From NCBI GenBank assembly GCA_910586665.1, contig CAJUIX010000025.1, positions 1 through 48,963 of the forward strand: a DNA stretch of 48,963 nucleotides, in the 5' to 3' direction. The DNA comes from an uncultured Duncaniella sp. (GTDB lineage Bacteria > Bacteroidota > Bacteroidia > Bacteroidales > Muribaculaceae). Below the pieces are notes generated by a model. That model did not search any database. It was not told where the DNA came from and worked only from the letters and a program-made list of their open reading frames with translations. Of this stretch, positions 34,465-42,254 are shown piece by piece. Position numbers and translations under genes: made by a program. Within the stretch, counting starts at the first letter, position 1. The number at the start of each line of letters is the position of its first letter.

Positions 34465-34501
34465 CTATATTCCCGACCGCTCCACCTGAAATCGCCCATG
34501 C

Positions 34502-34525
34502 GTAGGGACGCTTTTCAAAGCGTCC
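34502..34525. repeat. Half copy of the GTAGGGACGC element
   Basis: GTAGGGACGC is followed by TTTTCAAAGCGTCC, so GGACGCTTT and AAAGCGTCC form a 9-bp hairpin with a 2-nt loop. It is a single-arm version of the elements at 33096 and 33440. Confidence 0.75.
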
Positions 34526-34623
34526 ACATCAGATTATGAACCAACTAACTACGCACAACAATGGCTCGAATAGTTTGTAGAACCATTAGAGTAAACGAAT
34601 AGCCGCAGGCCGCAGCGATGCCT

Positions 34624-34641
34624 GGGGCTTCTCCTGCATAG
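34624..34641 (+). repeat. 18-nt direct repeat, left copy
   Basis: GGGGCTTCTCCTGCATAG occurs here and again at 35798-35815, bracketing the AT-rich interval, the subtilase remnant, the small lipoprotein gene and the xerD fragment. Confidence 0.75.
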
Positions 34642-34775
34642 ACTAATCACAATATGCTTTATCCCCACATATTAACTATACATTAATAATACAACATCTA
34701 GATTTAACTAAAAAATTAGCAAAAATAGCGAATAAAAAGAAAAAATTGTATTAACTATAAATCAAATAAGATTCA

Positions 34776-34783
34776 TATCTTTG
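34776..34783 (+). promoter_or_regulatory. -7 box before the subtilase remnant
   Basis: TATCTTTG matches TAnnTTTG and is followed by GCAG, 28 nt before an ATG AAA AAG start. The promoter has outlived the gene it served. Confidence 0.5.
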
Positions 34784-34810
34784 CAGAACTACAAACAAAA
34801 TTAAACTAAC

Positions 34811-35241
34811 ATGAAAAAGATCTTAAAATTTATACAGAAGTTACAGATTATATATTAAAAAATTGCACAAAATTGCCGGATTATACTTTTGGAAATAAAC
34901 CCGCTTATTCTAGAGGAACCTGGAATGAAGAAGTCGGATACGGATTATTAAATATATACAGCACCCTAAATGATGCTTTACAAATAAGTTCCTCAATATC
35001 ATTAGAAGGGCCTGAGAACATTACTAATATGAGGTCATCTTTTATTGTAAGAGGAGTGCCAAGTGGAGGATATGTAGAGTGGAATGTAACTGAAAACTTC
35101 AAAGTATCACAATCTGGATATAACTCTGCCTATGTATGGGCTACCAAAAGTGGCGTTAAAGGAGGCGTGACTGCTATTGTACGAACAAGAAGTGGTAGTA
35201 TAATAGCAAATTTATCAAAACAAATATTCTCATTATATTAA
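34811..35241 (+). pseudogene. Remnant of a subtilase-like (S8) secreted peptidase, internal deletion
   Basis: The ATG at 34811 opens a typical exported-protein start (MKKILKFIQK) but stops after 15 codons. In another frame, from about 34831 to 35241, the sequence reads TEVTDYILKNC..., then PDYTFGNKPAYSRGTWNEEVGYGLLNIYSTLNDAL, which resembles the end of the catalytic domain of S8 subtilases (the NxxVGYGLxNxY stretch), followed by an Ig-like C-terminal domain (about 34990-35238, GVPSGGYVEWNV...SQSGYNSAYV). The protease core with Asp/His/Ser is missing. The simplest reading is an internal deletion that joined the 5' end to the 3' end out of frame. The coding frame alone (34873-35241, 122 codons from a TTG) is unlikely to be a gene. 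AT-rich. Confidence 0.6.
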
Positions 35242-35245
35242 TAAT

Positions 35246-35608
35246 ATGCGTAAAATTTCTTTGAAAAAAAAGCTATTTATATTATTATCACATATATGTT
35301 TGATAATATTTATTACTTCATGTAGTAAGGATTCAGATAATAATGACGATAGTCCAGCACAATATACAATTGAAGGAGCCAACCCAATTGGAAACGAATA
35401 TACTATTTATACTGTTACAGGAGTCCCATCTGGAGCTTCTGTGAAGTGGTCCGTTTCAGATGCAAGATTCGTATTATCTCAGAATGGCTATAATTCTACA
35501 TATATTAAAGCAAATCAATCGGGAGTAGAGGCAATTCTAACTGCTAAGGTTCTTCGTGGAGACGAACTTATAGGTTGGCTCACAAAAGTTATCTATTCAT
35601 CTTACTAG
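35246..35608 (+). CDS. Small lipoprotein with the same C-terminal domain as the upstream remnant
   Basis: 120 residues with a signal peptide and lipobox ending at Cys26 (ITSC), then a polar acidic linker (SKDSDNNDDSPAQ). Residues about 40-120 align with the end of the preceding remnant: GVPSGASVKWSV against GVPSGGYVEWNV, LSQNGYNSTYIKA against VSQSGYNSAYVWA, SGVEA against SGVKG, TAKVLRG against TAIVRTR and LTKVIYSSY against LSKQIFSLY. It looks like one all-beta Ig-like domain tethered to a membrane. It starts 4 nt after the remnant, so it was probably in one operon with the peptidase. Its role is unknown. Confidence 0.7.
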   Translation: MRKISLKKKLFILLSHICLIIFITSCSKDSDNNDDSPAQYTIEGANPIGNEYTIYTVTGVPSGASVKWSVSDARFVLSQNGYNSTYIKANQSGVEAILTAKVLRGDELIGWLTKVIYSSY

Positions 35609-35639
35609 AGATTAATAACTATTTTTACAACGAATAGAT

Positions 35640-35785
35640 ATGACCAGGTGACAGATTCTTGACACTGAAAAATCCTCACGGACTACGCGCTCTATCTTCA
35701 AATAGAGATAGGTATGTCGGCCAGCACGCAGGAAACCTACTACCGCGATGTCCGCAAGTTTCTCGTCTAACTCGCCGAGTCGGGC
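35640..35785 (+). pseudogene. Decayed duplicate of the 5' end of xerD
   Basis: About 146 nt align along the full length with 33550-33696 of xerD at roughly 85 percent identity by eye, beginning at the ATG. It carries a CGA to TGA stop at codon 4, a 1-nt deletion near position 30 and a TAC to TAA stop near the end, so it cannot be translated. Homology ends abruptly at GAGTCGGGC, next to the right copy of the 18-nt repeat. Confidence 0.85.
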
Positions 35786-35797
35786 ATTGCTAACCCC

Positions 35798-35815
35798 GGG
35801 GCTTCTCCTGCATAG
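35798..35815 (+). repeat. 18-nt direct repeat, right copy
   Basis: Same 18 nt as at 34624-34641. It lies 12 nt after the end of the xerD homology. Confidence 0.75.
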
Positions 35816-35950
35816 GCTCTCCGAGCCACAGCCAAACCAATCCACAAGCAATGCCAACACCAACAAAAGTTATGCAATTTGGAAGTTGAACTTCCAAATT
35901 GCATAACTTTTTCATCCTCCCGGCCTGTTGGAGGCTATAAAAACATCACC
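35816..35950. other. Intergenic DNA around the palindrome, no gene
   Basis: The stretch from 35609 to 35950 has no intact gene. It holds the xerD fragment, the 18-nt repeat and the 47-nt palindrome, and otherwise nothing I recognise. Confidence 0.5.
35865..35911. terminator. 47-nt perfect palindrome, probable bidirectional terminator
   Basis: Arms of 23 nt (35865-35887 and 35889-35911) are exact reverse complements around a single G; the left arm begins AAAAGTTATGCAATTTGG. The A/T ends give a T-run on both strands. It sits between the scarred region and the end of the minus-strand RNase H gene, where a terminator is expected. The near-zero loop also favours cruciform extrusion. Confidence 0.65.
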
Positions 35951-36595
35951 TTACTTCCTGCCGAAGTCGGCCGGAATTTCGCCCCATTCGGGGGTGTTCC
36001 ACACGAGGATAGGGTTGGTGATTTCATGAGTCTGGAGCCACGCCGTCGCGCGGCGAATCATCTCGAAGAGCACAGCATTTCCGGCATTTGGCTGCAGCGA
36101 GGTCTTCGGCTGCCGGTTTCTGACCCACGCACGCGCCGTCTTCGAGTCGGTATAGATAGGGGTGTTCGGCCTCCCCTGCCTATGGAGCAGTGCCAGGCCG
36201 TGGACGAGAGCGAGATACTCCCCGATATTGTTCGTCCCCCCCTCGAAAGGCCCCGCGTGGAAGATTCGCTCCCCGGTGCGCACCCACACACCCTGGTACT
36301 CCACCGGCCCCGGATTCTTCGAGCACGCCGCGTCGACCGCCAGCGCGTCTACCTGGATTTCGGGAATAGCCTCATAGTTCACGCTCACCTTCGGCCCGCG
36401 GGCTATCGACTTGAGAATCTCCAGCTGCTCCACCGGATCACCGCGATAGGCCTCGACAGCCGCCTCCTGCGAATCGTAGCTCTTGAACTTCGCGTTGGGG
36501 TAGCCCACCACCTGCAGCTGACACTCCTCCCAGGAGTCGAAAACCCCGGTTGCATGACCGGCCCACACGACATAAAATTTCCTTCTCGGCGCCAT
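35951..36595 (-). CDS. Viroplasmin-ribonuclease H fusion protein
   Basis: 214 residues. Residues 5-55 are a viroplasmin-type RNA/DNA-hybrid-binding domain (KFYVVWAGHATGVFDSWEECQLQVVGYPNAKFKSYDSQEAAVEAY). Residues 82-214 form an RNase HI domain with catalytic D88 (ALAVDAAC), E126 (NNIGEYLALVHGL), D150 (IYTDSKTA) and a late D210 (IPADFGRK). It should cut RNA in RNA-DNA hybrids such as R-loops and primers. It is the last gene of a minus-strand group with aroK and the alanine dehydrogenase-like gene, with an 11-nt gap. Confidence 0.92.
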   Translation of the reverse strand: MAPRRKFYVVWAGHATGVFDSWEECQLQVVGYPNAKFKSYDSQEAAVEAYRGDPVEQLEILKSIARGPKVSVNYEAIPEIQVDALAVDAACSKNPGPVEYQGVWVRTGERIFHAGPFEGGTNNIGEYLALVHGLALLHRQGRPNTPIYTDSKTARAWVRNRQPKTSLQPNAGNAVLFEMIRRATAWLQTHEITNPILVWNTPEWGEIPADFGRK

Positions 36596-36606
36596 AAATT
36601 CCTTTC

Positions 36607-37788
36607 CTACGATAGTGTCAGATAAATACTTATGTCAACACTGCGCATCCCCGCGGCCTTGGCTATGCGCGGGTTGACGATGCGTCCGAAAAACGTGAAC
36701 GTCGCCTTCTGCATCCCCGGCAGTAGCTTGAGCGCATTGTTGACCCCCTCGCAGCTCACGATTGAGTTCATCAGGGTGATAAACGTATTGCTCAGCGCCA
36801 TAGCAGCGGTCCTGGCGACGGCGCAGCCCGCATGGGTGTAGCACACTCGCTCCCCCTCCTGACCCTCGCCCCTCTTGGTGAAGGCCACGGCCAAGTCGAC
36901 AGGCCTCATTGACGGGAACGACTCCCCCGTCTCCGACGCCAGGTCGAAGCAGAGCACGCCGCGCTTCATCACCCCCGTCAGCTCCCGCCCGATAGCGAAA
37001 GGCTCCGAGGTCGGGGTGACAATGGCCACGTCGGCCGCGCGCAGGGCGTTTTCGAGCGTGTGGGGGTGGAGTGCCGAGCTGATCACCCCCGCGCCGAGCT
37101 CCTGCGTGGTCCGGCGGAGCGAGTAGACATCGTCGTCATACATCCTCACCGTCGCGCCAAGCCCCGTGGCCGACCGTGCGGCCGCGCAGGCGGCGATACC
37201 CGACCCGATGATGAGCACCTCGCAGGGGACGATACCCGCGACGCCGCCAAGCAGTATCCCCTTCCCCCTCGACGAGTCGGCCAGCAGCGACGAGGCCATA
37301 GCCACCGACGCGCGCCCGTCAATCTCGGCAAGGATGTCGGCAAAGGGGGTGCAGCCGCGCGAATCCTCGATGAGGTCCACGGCTATTGATATGATATGCC
37401 TCCGCAGCAGCTCGCGGAGGGCGGCAGGATCGGTCTGCAGTGGCTTGAACAGCGTCAGCAGCATCGCCCCGCGGCGCATCCCCCTGACATCGGCCGGGGT
37501 CATGGGCGCGAGGTGTATCACGATGTCGCAGCGCAGCGCCTCCTGGCGCGTGCATATCTCCACCCCGGCGCGCATATAGCTGTTGTCGCCATAGTTTATA
37601 CAGCCGGCGGCATTTTCCTGCATCCTTATCCTGAAACCGCGCTCAATCAGGCGCGCGGCAGCCTCGGGCGTCAGCGGGAATCGGCGCTCCGAGCAGTGGT
37701 CACAGGCCGGCAGGCCTATCGTGAAGCCCCGGTGGGCGGTGCAGGCCTCTACCGGCTGCTCCAGTGGTGTGGGAGTCTCCTGCGTCAT
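36607..37788 (-). CDS. Alanine dehydrogenase/PNT family-like protein, altered active site
   Basis: 393 residues. The N-terminal half resembles the alanine dehydrogenase/transhydrogenase domain (RRFPLTPEAAARLIERGFRIRMQENAAGCINYGDNSYMRAGVEIC), and the middle carries a Rossmann NAD-binding domain (GGVAGIVPCEVLIIGSGIAACAAARSATGLGATVRMYDDD). Where active enzymes have KVKEP with the catalytic Lys there is IVIHLAPMTP, and the catalytic-His segment LFTYLHL is LLTLFKPL. It is therefore probably not an ordinary alanine dehydrogenase. A Cys-containing insert near the N-terminus (LPACDHCSERR) is also odd. It starts 3 nt after the aroK stop. Confidence 0.7.
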   Translation of the reverse strand: MTQETPTPLEQPVEACTAHRGFTIGLPACDHCSERRFPLTPEAAARLIERGFRIRMQENAAGCINYGDNSYMRAGVEICTRQEALRCDIVIHLAPMTPADVRGMRRGAMLLTLFKPLQTDPAALRELLRRHIISIAVDLIEDSRGCTPFADILAEIDGRASVAMASSLLADSSRGKGILLGGVAGIVPCEVLIIGSGIAACAAARSATGLGATVRMYDDDVYSLRRTTQELGAGVISSALHPHTLENALRAADVAIVTPTSEPFAIGRELTGVMKRGVLCFDLASETGESFPSMRPVDLAVAFTKRGEGQEGERVCYTHAGCAVARTAAMALSNTFITLMNSIVSCEGVNNALKLLPGMQKATFTFFGRIVNPRIAKAAGMRSVDISIYLTLS

Positions 37789-37791
37789 GGC

Positions 37792-38355
37792 TTATAATTG
37801 TTTTGGTTCAAGCTCCGCCGTCCTTCTCGGCAGTCCGAAGCAGCTGATAAAGGCCTCGCACTTCTCCTCGATCTGGTCCTCATCCTCGAGGCAGGTGCTG
37901 TCAAAGGTGGCGGCGGCCTTCGAATAGTGGGGCATACGCAGAGCGAGCTGCCGGGTGATAAACTCGTCAAGCTCCCCGTCGGTCAGCGACGCTATGAGCG
38001 GGCGCTTGTGGCGTCCGCGCTTCAGGCGCTCGAGCAGGCGCTCGTGCGACGCGTTGAGCAGCACCGTCAGCCCGCGGCTGTTCATCAGCGCCATGTTGTC
38101 GCCGAAGCAGGGCGTGCCCCCGCCGCAGGCCACGAGCACATTCTCCCTCTCCGCCACCTCCAGGAGCGTCTTTCGTTCAAGCTCGCGGAAGGCGGCCTCG
38201 CCCTCGTCGGCAAAGATTTCGCGGATTTTCTTGCCCGCCTTGGCCTCGATATAGTCATCAAGGTCGATAAACTCTATGTCGCATCTCCGGGCAAGGTTGC
38301 GGCCCAGAGTCGACTTGCCGCAGCCCATGTATCCGATTAAAAATATTGTCTTCAT
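37792..38355 (-). CDS. aroK: Shikimate kinase
   Basis: 187 residues from the ATG at 38355; the frame is open 72 nt further upstream but crosses the promoter. The P-loop is IGYMGCGKSTLGRNLA (7-22), with the shikimate-binding DLDDYIE (31-37), R57 in EAAFRELE, and the CGGGTP motif (77-82) that holds the substrate; the lid RHKRPL follows. It phosphorylates shikimate in aromatic amino-acid synthesis. It is the first gene of the minus-strand group and is separated by 3 nt from the alanine dehydrogenase-like gene, so they are co-transcribed. Confidence 0.95.
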   Translation of the reverse strand: MKTIFLIGYMGCGKSTLGRNLARRCDIEFIDLDDYIEAKAGKKIREIFADEGEAAFRELERKTLLEVAERENVLVACGGGTPCFGDNMALMNSRGLTVLLNASHERLLERLKRGRHKRPLIASLTDGELDEFITRQLALRMPHYSKAAATFDSTCLEDEDQIEEKCEAFISCFGLPRRTAELEPKQL

Positions 38356-38381
38356 TAAGTCTATGAGGGTAGGGATTTCTG

Positions 38382-38413
38382 CAAAAGTAGCAAAATTCCA
38401 TGAAAAAATCCAA
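38382..38413 (-). promoter_or_regulatory. Promoter of aroK
   Basis: On the minus strand TTG (38413-38411), a 21-nt spacer and TACTTTTG (38389-38382), 26 nt before the start codon. Confidence 0.6.
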
Positions 38414-38462
38414 TCCTCAAAAAACAAAATCTCACTCCTGTCCCTATCTCGATTTTTTTTGC

Positions 38463-38470
38463 TACCTTTG
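38463..38470 (+). promoter_or_regulatory. -7 box of the acid-sugar operon
   Basis: TACCTTTG matches TAnnTTTG and precedes a leader of about 100 nt. The -33 region is a T-tract without a clean TTTG. No adjacent regulator gene is seen. Confidence 0.5.
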
Positions 38471-38576
38471 CCTTACATGTAGCTCTCCCCGCACAATATT
38501 GACAGCCGTTGCTCCACGGCACCCCCTCATCAGATTCATCAATTTCACGTTTCCGAAATCTAAACCATATAAACTT

Positions 38577-39461
38577 ATGAAACAATGCAAGTATCGCGGC
38601 GTGGTTGTACCGATGGTCACCCCCGTCACCGTCACCGGCTCGCTCGACGTCGCCGCAGTTGAACGAATCATCGAATTCTTCGCCCAGAACAGTGTCGCAC
38701 CCCTCCTCATGGGCACCACCGGCGAGGGCAACAGTGTCTCCGCCGCCGACGGCCTCCTCCTCGTGGAGACCGCCGTCAAGGCCGCCAAGGGACGCATACT
38801 AATCTACGCCGGACTGACCGGCAACTGCTTCGCCGAGCAGCTCACCCAGGCCGAGGCCTACACCTGCGCCGGCGCCGACGTAATTGTGGCCACCCTCCCC
38901 TCCTACTATGCCCTCACTGAGGAGCAGATGTATGGCTACTACAAGACCCTCGCCGACAGCATCACAGGTCCCCTCATGCTCTACAACATCCTCGCCACGA
39001 CCCACATGACCATACCCGTAGGGGTCGTCCGGCGCCTCGCCGACCACCCCAACATCGTCGGACTCAAAGACTCCGAGCGCGACCTCGAGCGCATGCAGCA
39101 GTGCATCGCCATCTCCAAGCACCGTGAGGACTTCGCCTACTTCTGCGGCTGGGCGGCACAGTCGGCCTACTCACTCTCTATCGGAGGCGACGGCATCGTC
39201 CCCAGCACCGGCAACTACATCCCCGAGATGTTCAACGAGCTTTACCAAGCCGCCGTCCGCGGAGACATGGACACCGCCAACCGTCTCCAGGACGAGACCA
39301 ACGAGATTGCCAAAATCTACCAGGCAGGCCGCACCCTCGGCCAGTCGCTCACAGCGCTCAAGGTGATGATGCAGACCAAGGGTCTCTGCGAGCCGTGGAT
39401 GCTAATGCCCCTCACACGCCTCTCGGCTGAAGAAGAACAATCAATACGCGAGAAGCTATGA
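38577..39461 (+). CDS. DapA/NanA family aldolase
   Basis: 294 residues from the ATG at 38577; the open frame upstream crosses the promoter. It is a (beta/alpha)8 class I aldolase of the dihydrodipicolinate synthase/N-acetylneuraminate lyase superfamily: GTTGEG (46-51) for the pyruvate carboxylate, Y136 (LMLYNILA) and the Schiff-base K164 (IVGLKDSE). YN is not followed by the usual xP. The neighbours are a symporter and sugar-acid enzymes, so it is more likely a catabolic aldolase or dehydratase for a 2-keto acid than the lysine-pathway DapA. Its stop overlaps the symporter start (ATGA at 39458). Confidence 0.85.
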   Translation: MKQCKYRGVVVPMVTPVTVTGSLDVAAVERIIEFFAQNSVAPLLMGTTGEGNSVSAADGLLLVETAVKAAKGRILIYAGLTGNCFAEQLTQAEAYTCAGADVIVATLPSYYALTEEQMYGYYKTLADSITGPLMLYNILATTHMTIPVGVVRRLADHPNIVGLKDSERDLERMQQCIAISKHREDFAYFCGWAAQSAYSLSIGGDGIVPSTGNYIPEMFNELYQAAVRGDMDTANRLQDETNEIAKIYQAGRTLGQSLTALKVMMQTKGLCEPWMLMPLTRLSAEEEQSIREKL

Positions 39462-41059
39462 ACGACATCCACTGGATTGACTACGCGATAGTCTTCCTCT
39501 CCGTAGCCGCGGCTATCGGGGTCGGTGTCTACTTCGCCCACCGTCAGAAGGACACAAGCACATATTTTGCCGCCGGCGGACGCATCCCCGCCTGGGCGGT
39601 CGGCATGTCGATTTTCGCCACCCTGATTTCGAGCGTCACCTTCCTCGCCTACCCTGGCGCGGCCTACGCCGACAACTGGATTCTCCTCGTCCAGGGCCTC
39701 ATGGTGCCCCTCGTGCTCCTCGCCCTCATCGGCGTCATCGTCCCGCTCTTCCGCAAGGTGGTGCGCCTGTCGACCTACGAGTACTTCGAGCGCCGCTTCG
39801 GCATCTTTGCCCGCATGTATAGCTCCTTCGCCTTCACCCTCGGCCACTTCTCCAAGGCGGGCACAGTCTTCTTCCTCGTCTCGATGGCGCTCTCTACCTT
39901 CCTCGACTTCAATATCTATGCCATCGTCATCATCCTCGGCGTCACTATCATCATCCTGACCCTCCTCGGAGGCATGGAGGCAATCGTGTGGATGGACGTA
40001 GCCCAGGGAGGACTCCTCATCGGCGGCGGCCTCATCTGCGTGGCTCTCCTACTCTTCCTCCCCGAGGGCGGCCCCGGAGAGGTGCTCCGCATAGCCGGCG
40101 AGTACAACAAGATTGACGTCGGCCCCTACGACTGGGACCTCACACAGCTCACATTCATCGTCATGGCCCTCAACGGCGTCTTCTACGCGCTTCAGAAATA
40201 CGGCACCGACCAGACTATCGTCCAGCGCTACCTCGCTGCCAAGAATGACCGCGACGCCAAGAAGGCAGCCTACATCGGCGTGATGATGAGCGTGCCTATC
40301 TGGGCCATGTTCATGTTTATCGGCACCTGCCTCTTCGCCTACTACCACTCATCGGGCGCACCCGCCCTCCCCGACGGCCTGAAAGCCGACGAGGTCTTCC
40401 CCTACTTCATCAGCAACGAACTCCCCGTAGGCATCCGCGGCCTCATCATAGCCGCCCTCGCGGCTGCCGCGATCTCCAGCCTCGACACCGACCTCAACTG
40501 CCTCTCGGCAATCGCCGTCCAGGACTACTATGTGCGCTTCAAGAAGCACAGCACCGACCGCCAGCAGCTCCGTTTCGGCCGCCTCATGGTGGTTCTCTCC
40601 GGCATCGGTGCCGTCGGAGTCGCCATCCTCTACATCTCCTGGGGAGGCGAGGGTGTGCTCGGCGCGCTCTTCTCGCTCTATGCCATCTTCTCCGCCGGCA
40701 TCGTCGGCATCTTCCTCCTCGGCCTCTTCAGCCGCCGTGCCAACAAGCAGGGACTCTACGTCGGCATCGTCGCTGCCGTCCTATTTACTGCCTACGCCGT
40801 ACTCACCTCGACCAAGGTCGACATCCACGGCACGGGCGTCAAGGAGACCCTCCTTGACCTCGGCACATGGAACTTCACCCACCACAAATACATGCTCGGT
40901 GTCTACAGCCACCTCATCGTCCTCGTCGTGGGCTACCTCGCCAGCTATCTCTTCGCCGCCCCGCTCGCCGACAAGGAGCTGACCATCTTCGGCTACCTCG
41001 AGGAGCGCCGCAAAGAGAAGGAGAAGGAAAAGCAACCCGCCGGCCTCCAGCTGGACTAA
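39458..41059 (+). CDS. Sodium/solute symporter (SSS family)
   Basis: 533 residues with about 13 membrane helices. The N-terminus DYAIVFLSVAAAIGVGVYFAHRQKDTSTYFAAGGRIPAWAVGMSIFATLISSVTFLAYPG is the SSS signature, including the SS pair of the sodium site. GTDQTIVQRYLAAKN, about residue 250, and AAAAISSLDTDLN, about residue 345, are also conserved. The C-terminus ends in a charged tail (ERRKEKEKEK). It would import the operon's substrate with Na+; SSS members carry sugars, sialic acid, sugar acids or amino acids. The start overlaps the aldolase stop. Confidence 0.92.
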   Translation: MNDIHWIDYAIVFLSVAAAIGVGVYFAHRQKDTSTYFAAGGRIPAWAVGMSIFATLISSVTFLAYPGAAYADNWILLVQGLMVPLVLLALIGVIVPLFRKVVRLSTYEYFERRFGIFARMYSSFAFTLGHFSKAGTVFFLVSMALSTFLDFNIYAIVIILGVTIIILTLLGGMEAIVWMDVAQGGLLIGGGLICVALLLFLPEGGPGEVLRIAGEYNKIDVGPYDWDLTQLTFIVMALNGVFYALQKYGTDQTIVQRYLAAKNDRDAKKAAYIGVMMSVPIWAMFMFIGTCLFAYYHSSGAPALPDGLKADEVFPYFISNELPVGIRGLIIAALAAAAISSLDTDLNCLSAIAVQDYYVRFKKHSTDRQQLRFGRLMVVLSGIGAVGVAILYISWGGEGVLGALFSLYAIFSAGIVGIFLLGLFSRRANKQGLYVGIVAAVLFTAYAVLTSTKVDIHGTGVKETLLDLGTWNFTHHKYMLGVYSHLIVLVVGYLASYLFAAPLADKELTIFGYLEERRKEKEKEKQPAGLQLD

Positions 41060-41088
41060 CCCTCAAAATATAACATCAATTCCAAAAT

Positions 41089-42234
41089 ATGAAACCAATC
41101 ACACTCCTACAGCCCCAGAAAATAGTATTCGGAACAGGCTGCATACAGACTTTCGTCGACGACTATCTCAAACTCGGCTTCAAGCGCCTCTTCGTGCTGA
41201 CCGCGCCCCCTATCATCCCCCTCATCGAACCTGCCCTCGCGCAGCTCAGGGATAAGGGTGTCAGCATAGAGGTCTTCCGGGACATCGTGGCCGAGCCCTC
41301 GCTCAGTGACTTCAACGCAATCCTTGCCAAAGCCCGCGACTTCGGCGCCGACAGCGTGGCCGGCATCGGCGGCGGCTCCGTACTCGACGTCGCCAAGCTC
41401 GTCGCTGCCTTCATCGACAGCGAACAGAAAGCCGAGGACTGCTTCGGCACCGGCTTCATCCGTAAGAAAGGCCTCTGGCTCGCCTGCCTCCCCACCACGG
41501 CAGGCACCGGCAGCGAGGTTTCGCCCAACGCAATCCTCCTCGACGAGCGCGACAAGCTCAAGAAGGGCATCGTCAGCCCCTATCTCCTCGCCGACGCCGC
41601 CTACGTCGACCCCGGACTCACCATGACAGTGCCCGCAAAGGTGACAGCCGACACCGGCATGGACGCCCTCACCCACTGCATCGAGGCCTACACCAATAAG
41701 TTTGCCCACCCCTGCGCCGACATCTACGCCCTGCAGGGCATCAGGCTCATCGCCGCCAACCTCCTCCGCGCCGTCCGCGACGGCAAGGACGTCGAGGCAC
41801 GCGAGGCCCTCGCCCTCGGCTCGCTCTACGGCGGCCTCGTCCTCGGCCCGGTCAACACTGCTGCCGTCCATGCCCTCAGCTACCCCCTCGGCGGCGAGTT
41901 CCACATCCCCCACGGCCTCTCCAACGCCATCCTCCTCCCCCCGGTGATGAAGTTCAACCGCCCCGCCAACCTCCGCAAGTATGCCGAGGTAGCCATAGCC
42001 TGCGGCGCACCGCAAGGCAAGGATGACGACGAGACCGCACAGAACGGCGTCGACTTCATCTGCGAGCTGTCAAAAGCCGTGGGTATCCCTCAGAAGCTCT
42101 CCGAGCTCGGCATCCCACAAAGCGCTGTCGACGGCATGGCCAAGGCAGCTATGGAGGTGCAGCGACTCCTCAAAAACAACCCCCGCGAGGTCACCGAGCA
42201 GGACGCCAGGGACATCTACAACTCACTCTATTGA
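41089..42234 (+). CDS. Iron-containing alcohol dehydrogenase
   Basis: 381 residues, group III metal-dependent alcohol dehydrogenase. The NAD-binding GIGGGSVLDVAK lies at 92-103, PTTAGTGSEV at 135-144, and the metal ligands are D192 and H196 (ADTGMDALTHCIEAY), H261 (AAVHALSYPLGG) and H275 (FHIPHG). These enzymes interconvert small aldehydes or hydroxy-acids with alcohols or keto-acids. In this operon it could oxidise a hydroxy acid or handle an aldehyde released by the aldolase. It is 29 nt after the symporter. Confidence 0.93.
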   Translation: MKPITLLQPQKIVFGTGCIQTFVDDYLKLGFKRLFVLTAPPIIPLIEPALAQLRDKGVSIEVFRDIVAEPSLSDFNAILAKARDFGADSVAGIGGGSVLDVAKLVAAFIDSEQKAEDCFGTGFIRKKGLWLACLPTTAGTGSEVSPNAILLDERDKLKKGIVSPYLLADAAYVDPGLTMTVPAKVTADTGMDALTHCIEAYTNKFAHPCADIYALQGIRLIAANLLRAVRDGKDVEAREALALGSLYGGLVLGPVNTAAVHALSYPLGGEFHIPHGLSNAILLPPVMKFNRPANLRKYAEVAIACGAPQGKDDDETAQNGVDFICELSKAVGIPQKLSELGIPQSAVDGMAKAAMEVQRLLKNNPREVTEQDARDIYNSLY

Positions 42235-42254
42235 TTCACCACCGACATATAAGC

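Larger units (their letters stand above)
34465..34810. other. Intergenic interval after xerD: repeat copies and AT-rich DNA, no intact gene
   Basis: 346 nt without a gene. It carries a half palindromic element (34502-34525), one copy of an 18-nt direct repeat (34624-34641), then a sharp drop in GC from about 34645 onward, and a -7 box at 34776-34783. The drop probably marks the edge of foreign DNA. Confidence 0.6.

Noticed and set aside
34624..35815. A complete insertion sequence or integrative element bounded by the 18-nt repeats
   Set aside because: There is no transposase or integrase inside and the repeats are not terminal inverted repeats; at most a scar.
41107..42015. 302-codon minus-strand open frame opposite the iron alcohol dehydrogenase
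   Set aside because: Typical GC-rich antisense shadow, low-complexity G/V/E/A composition and no motif.
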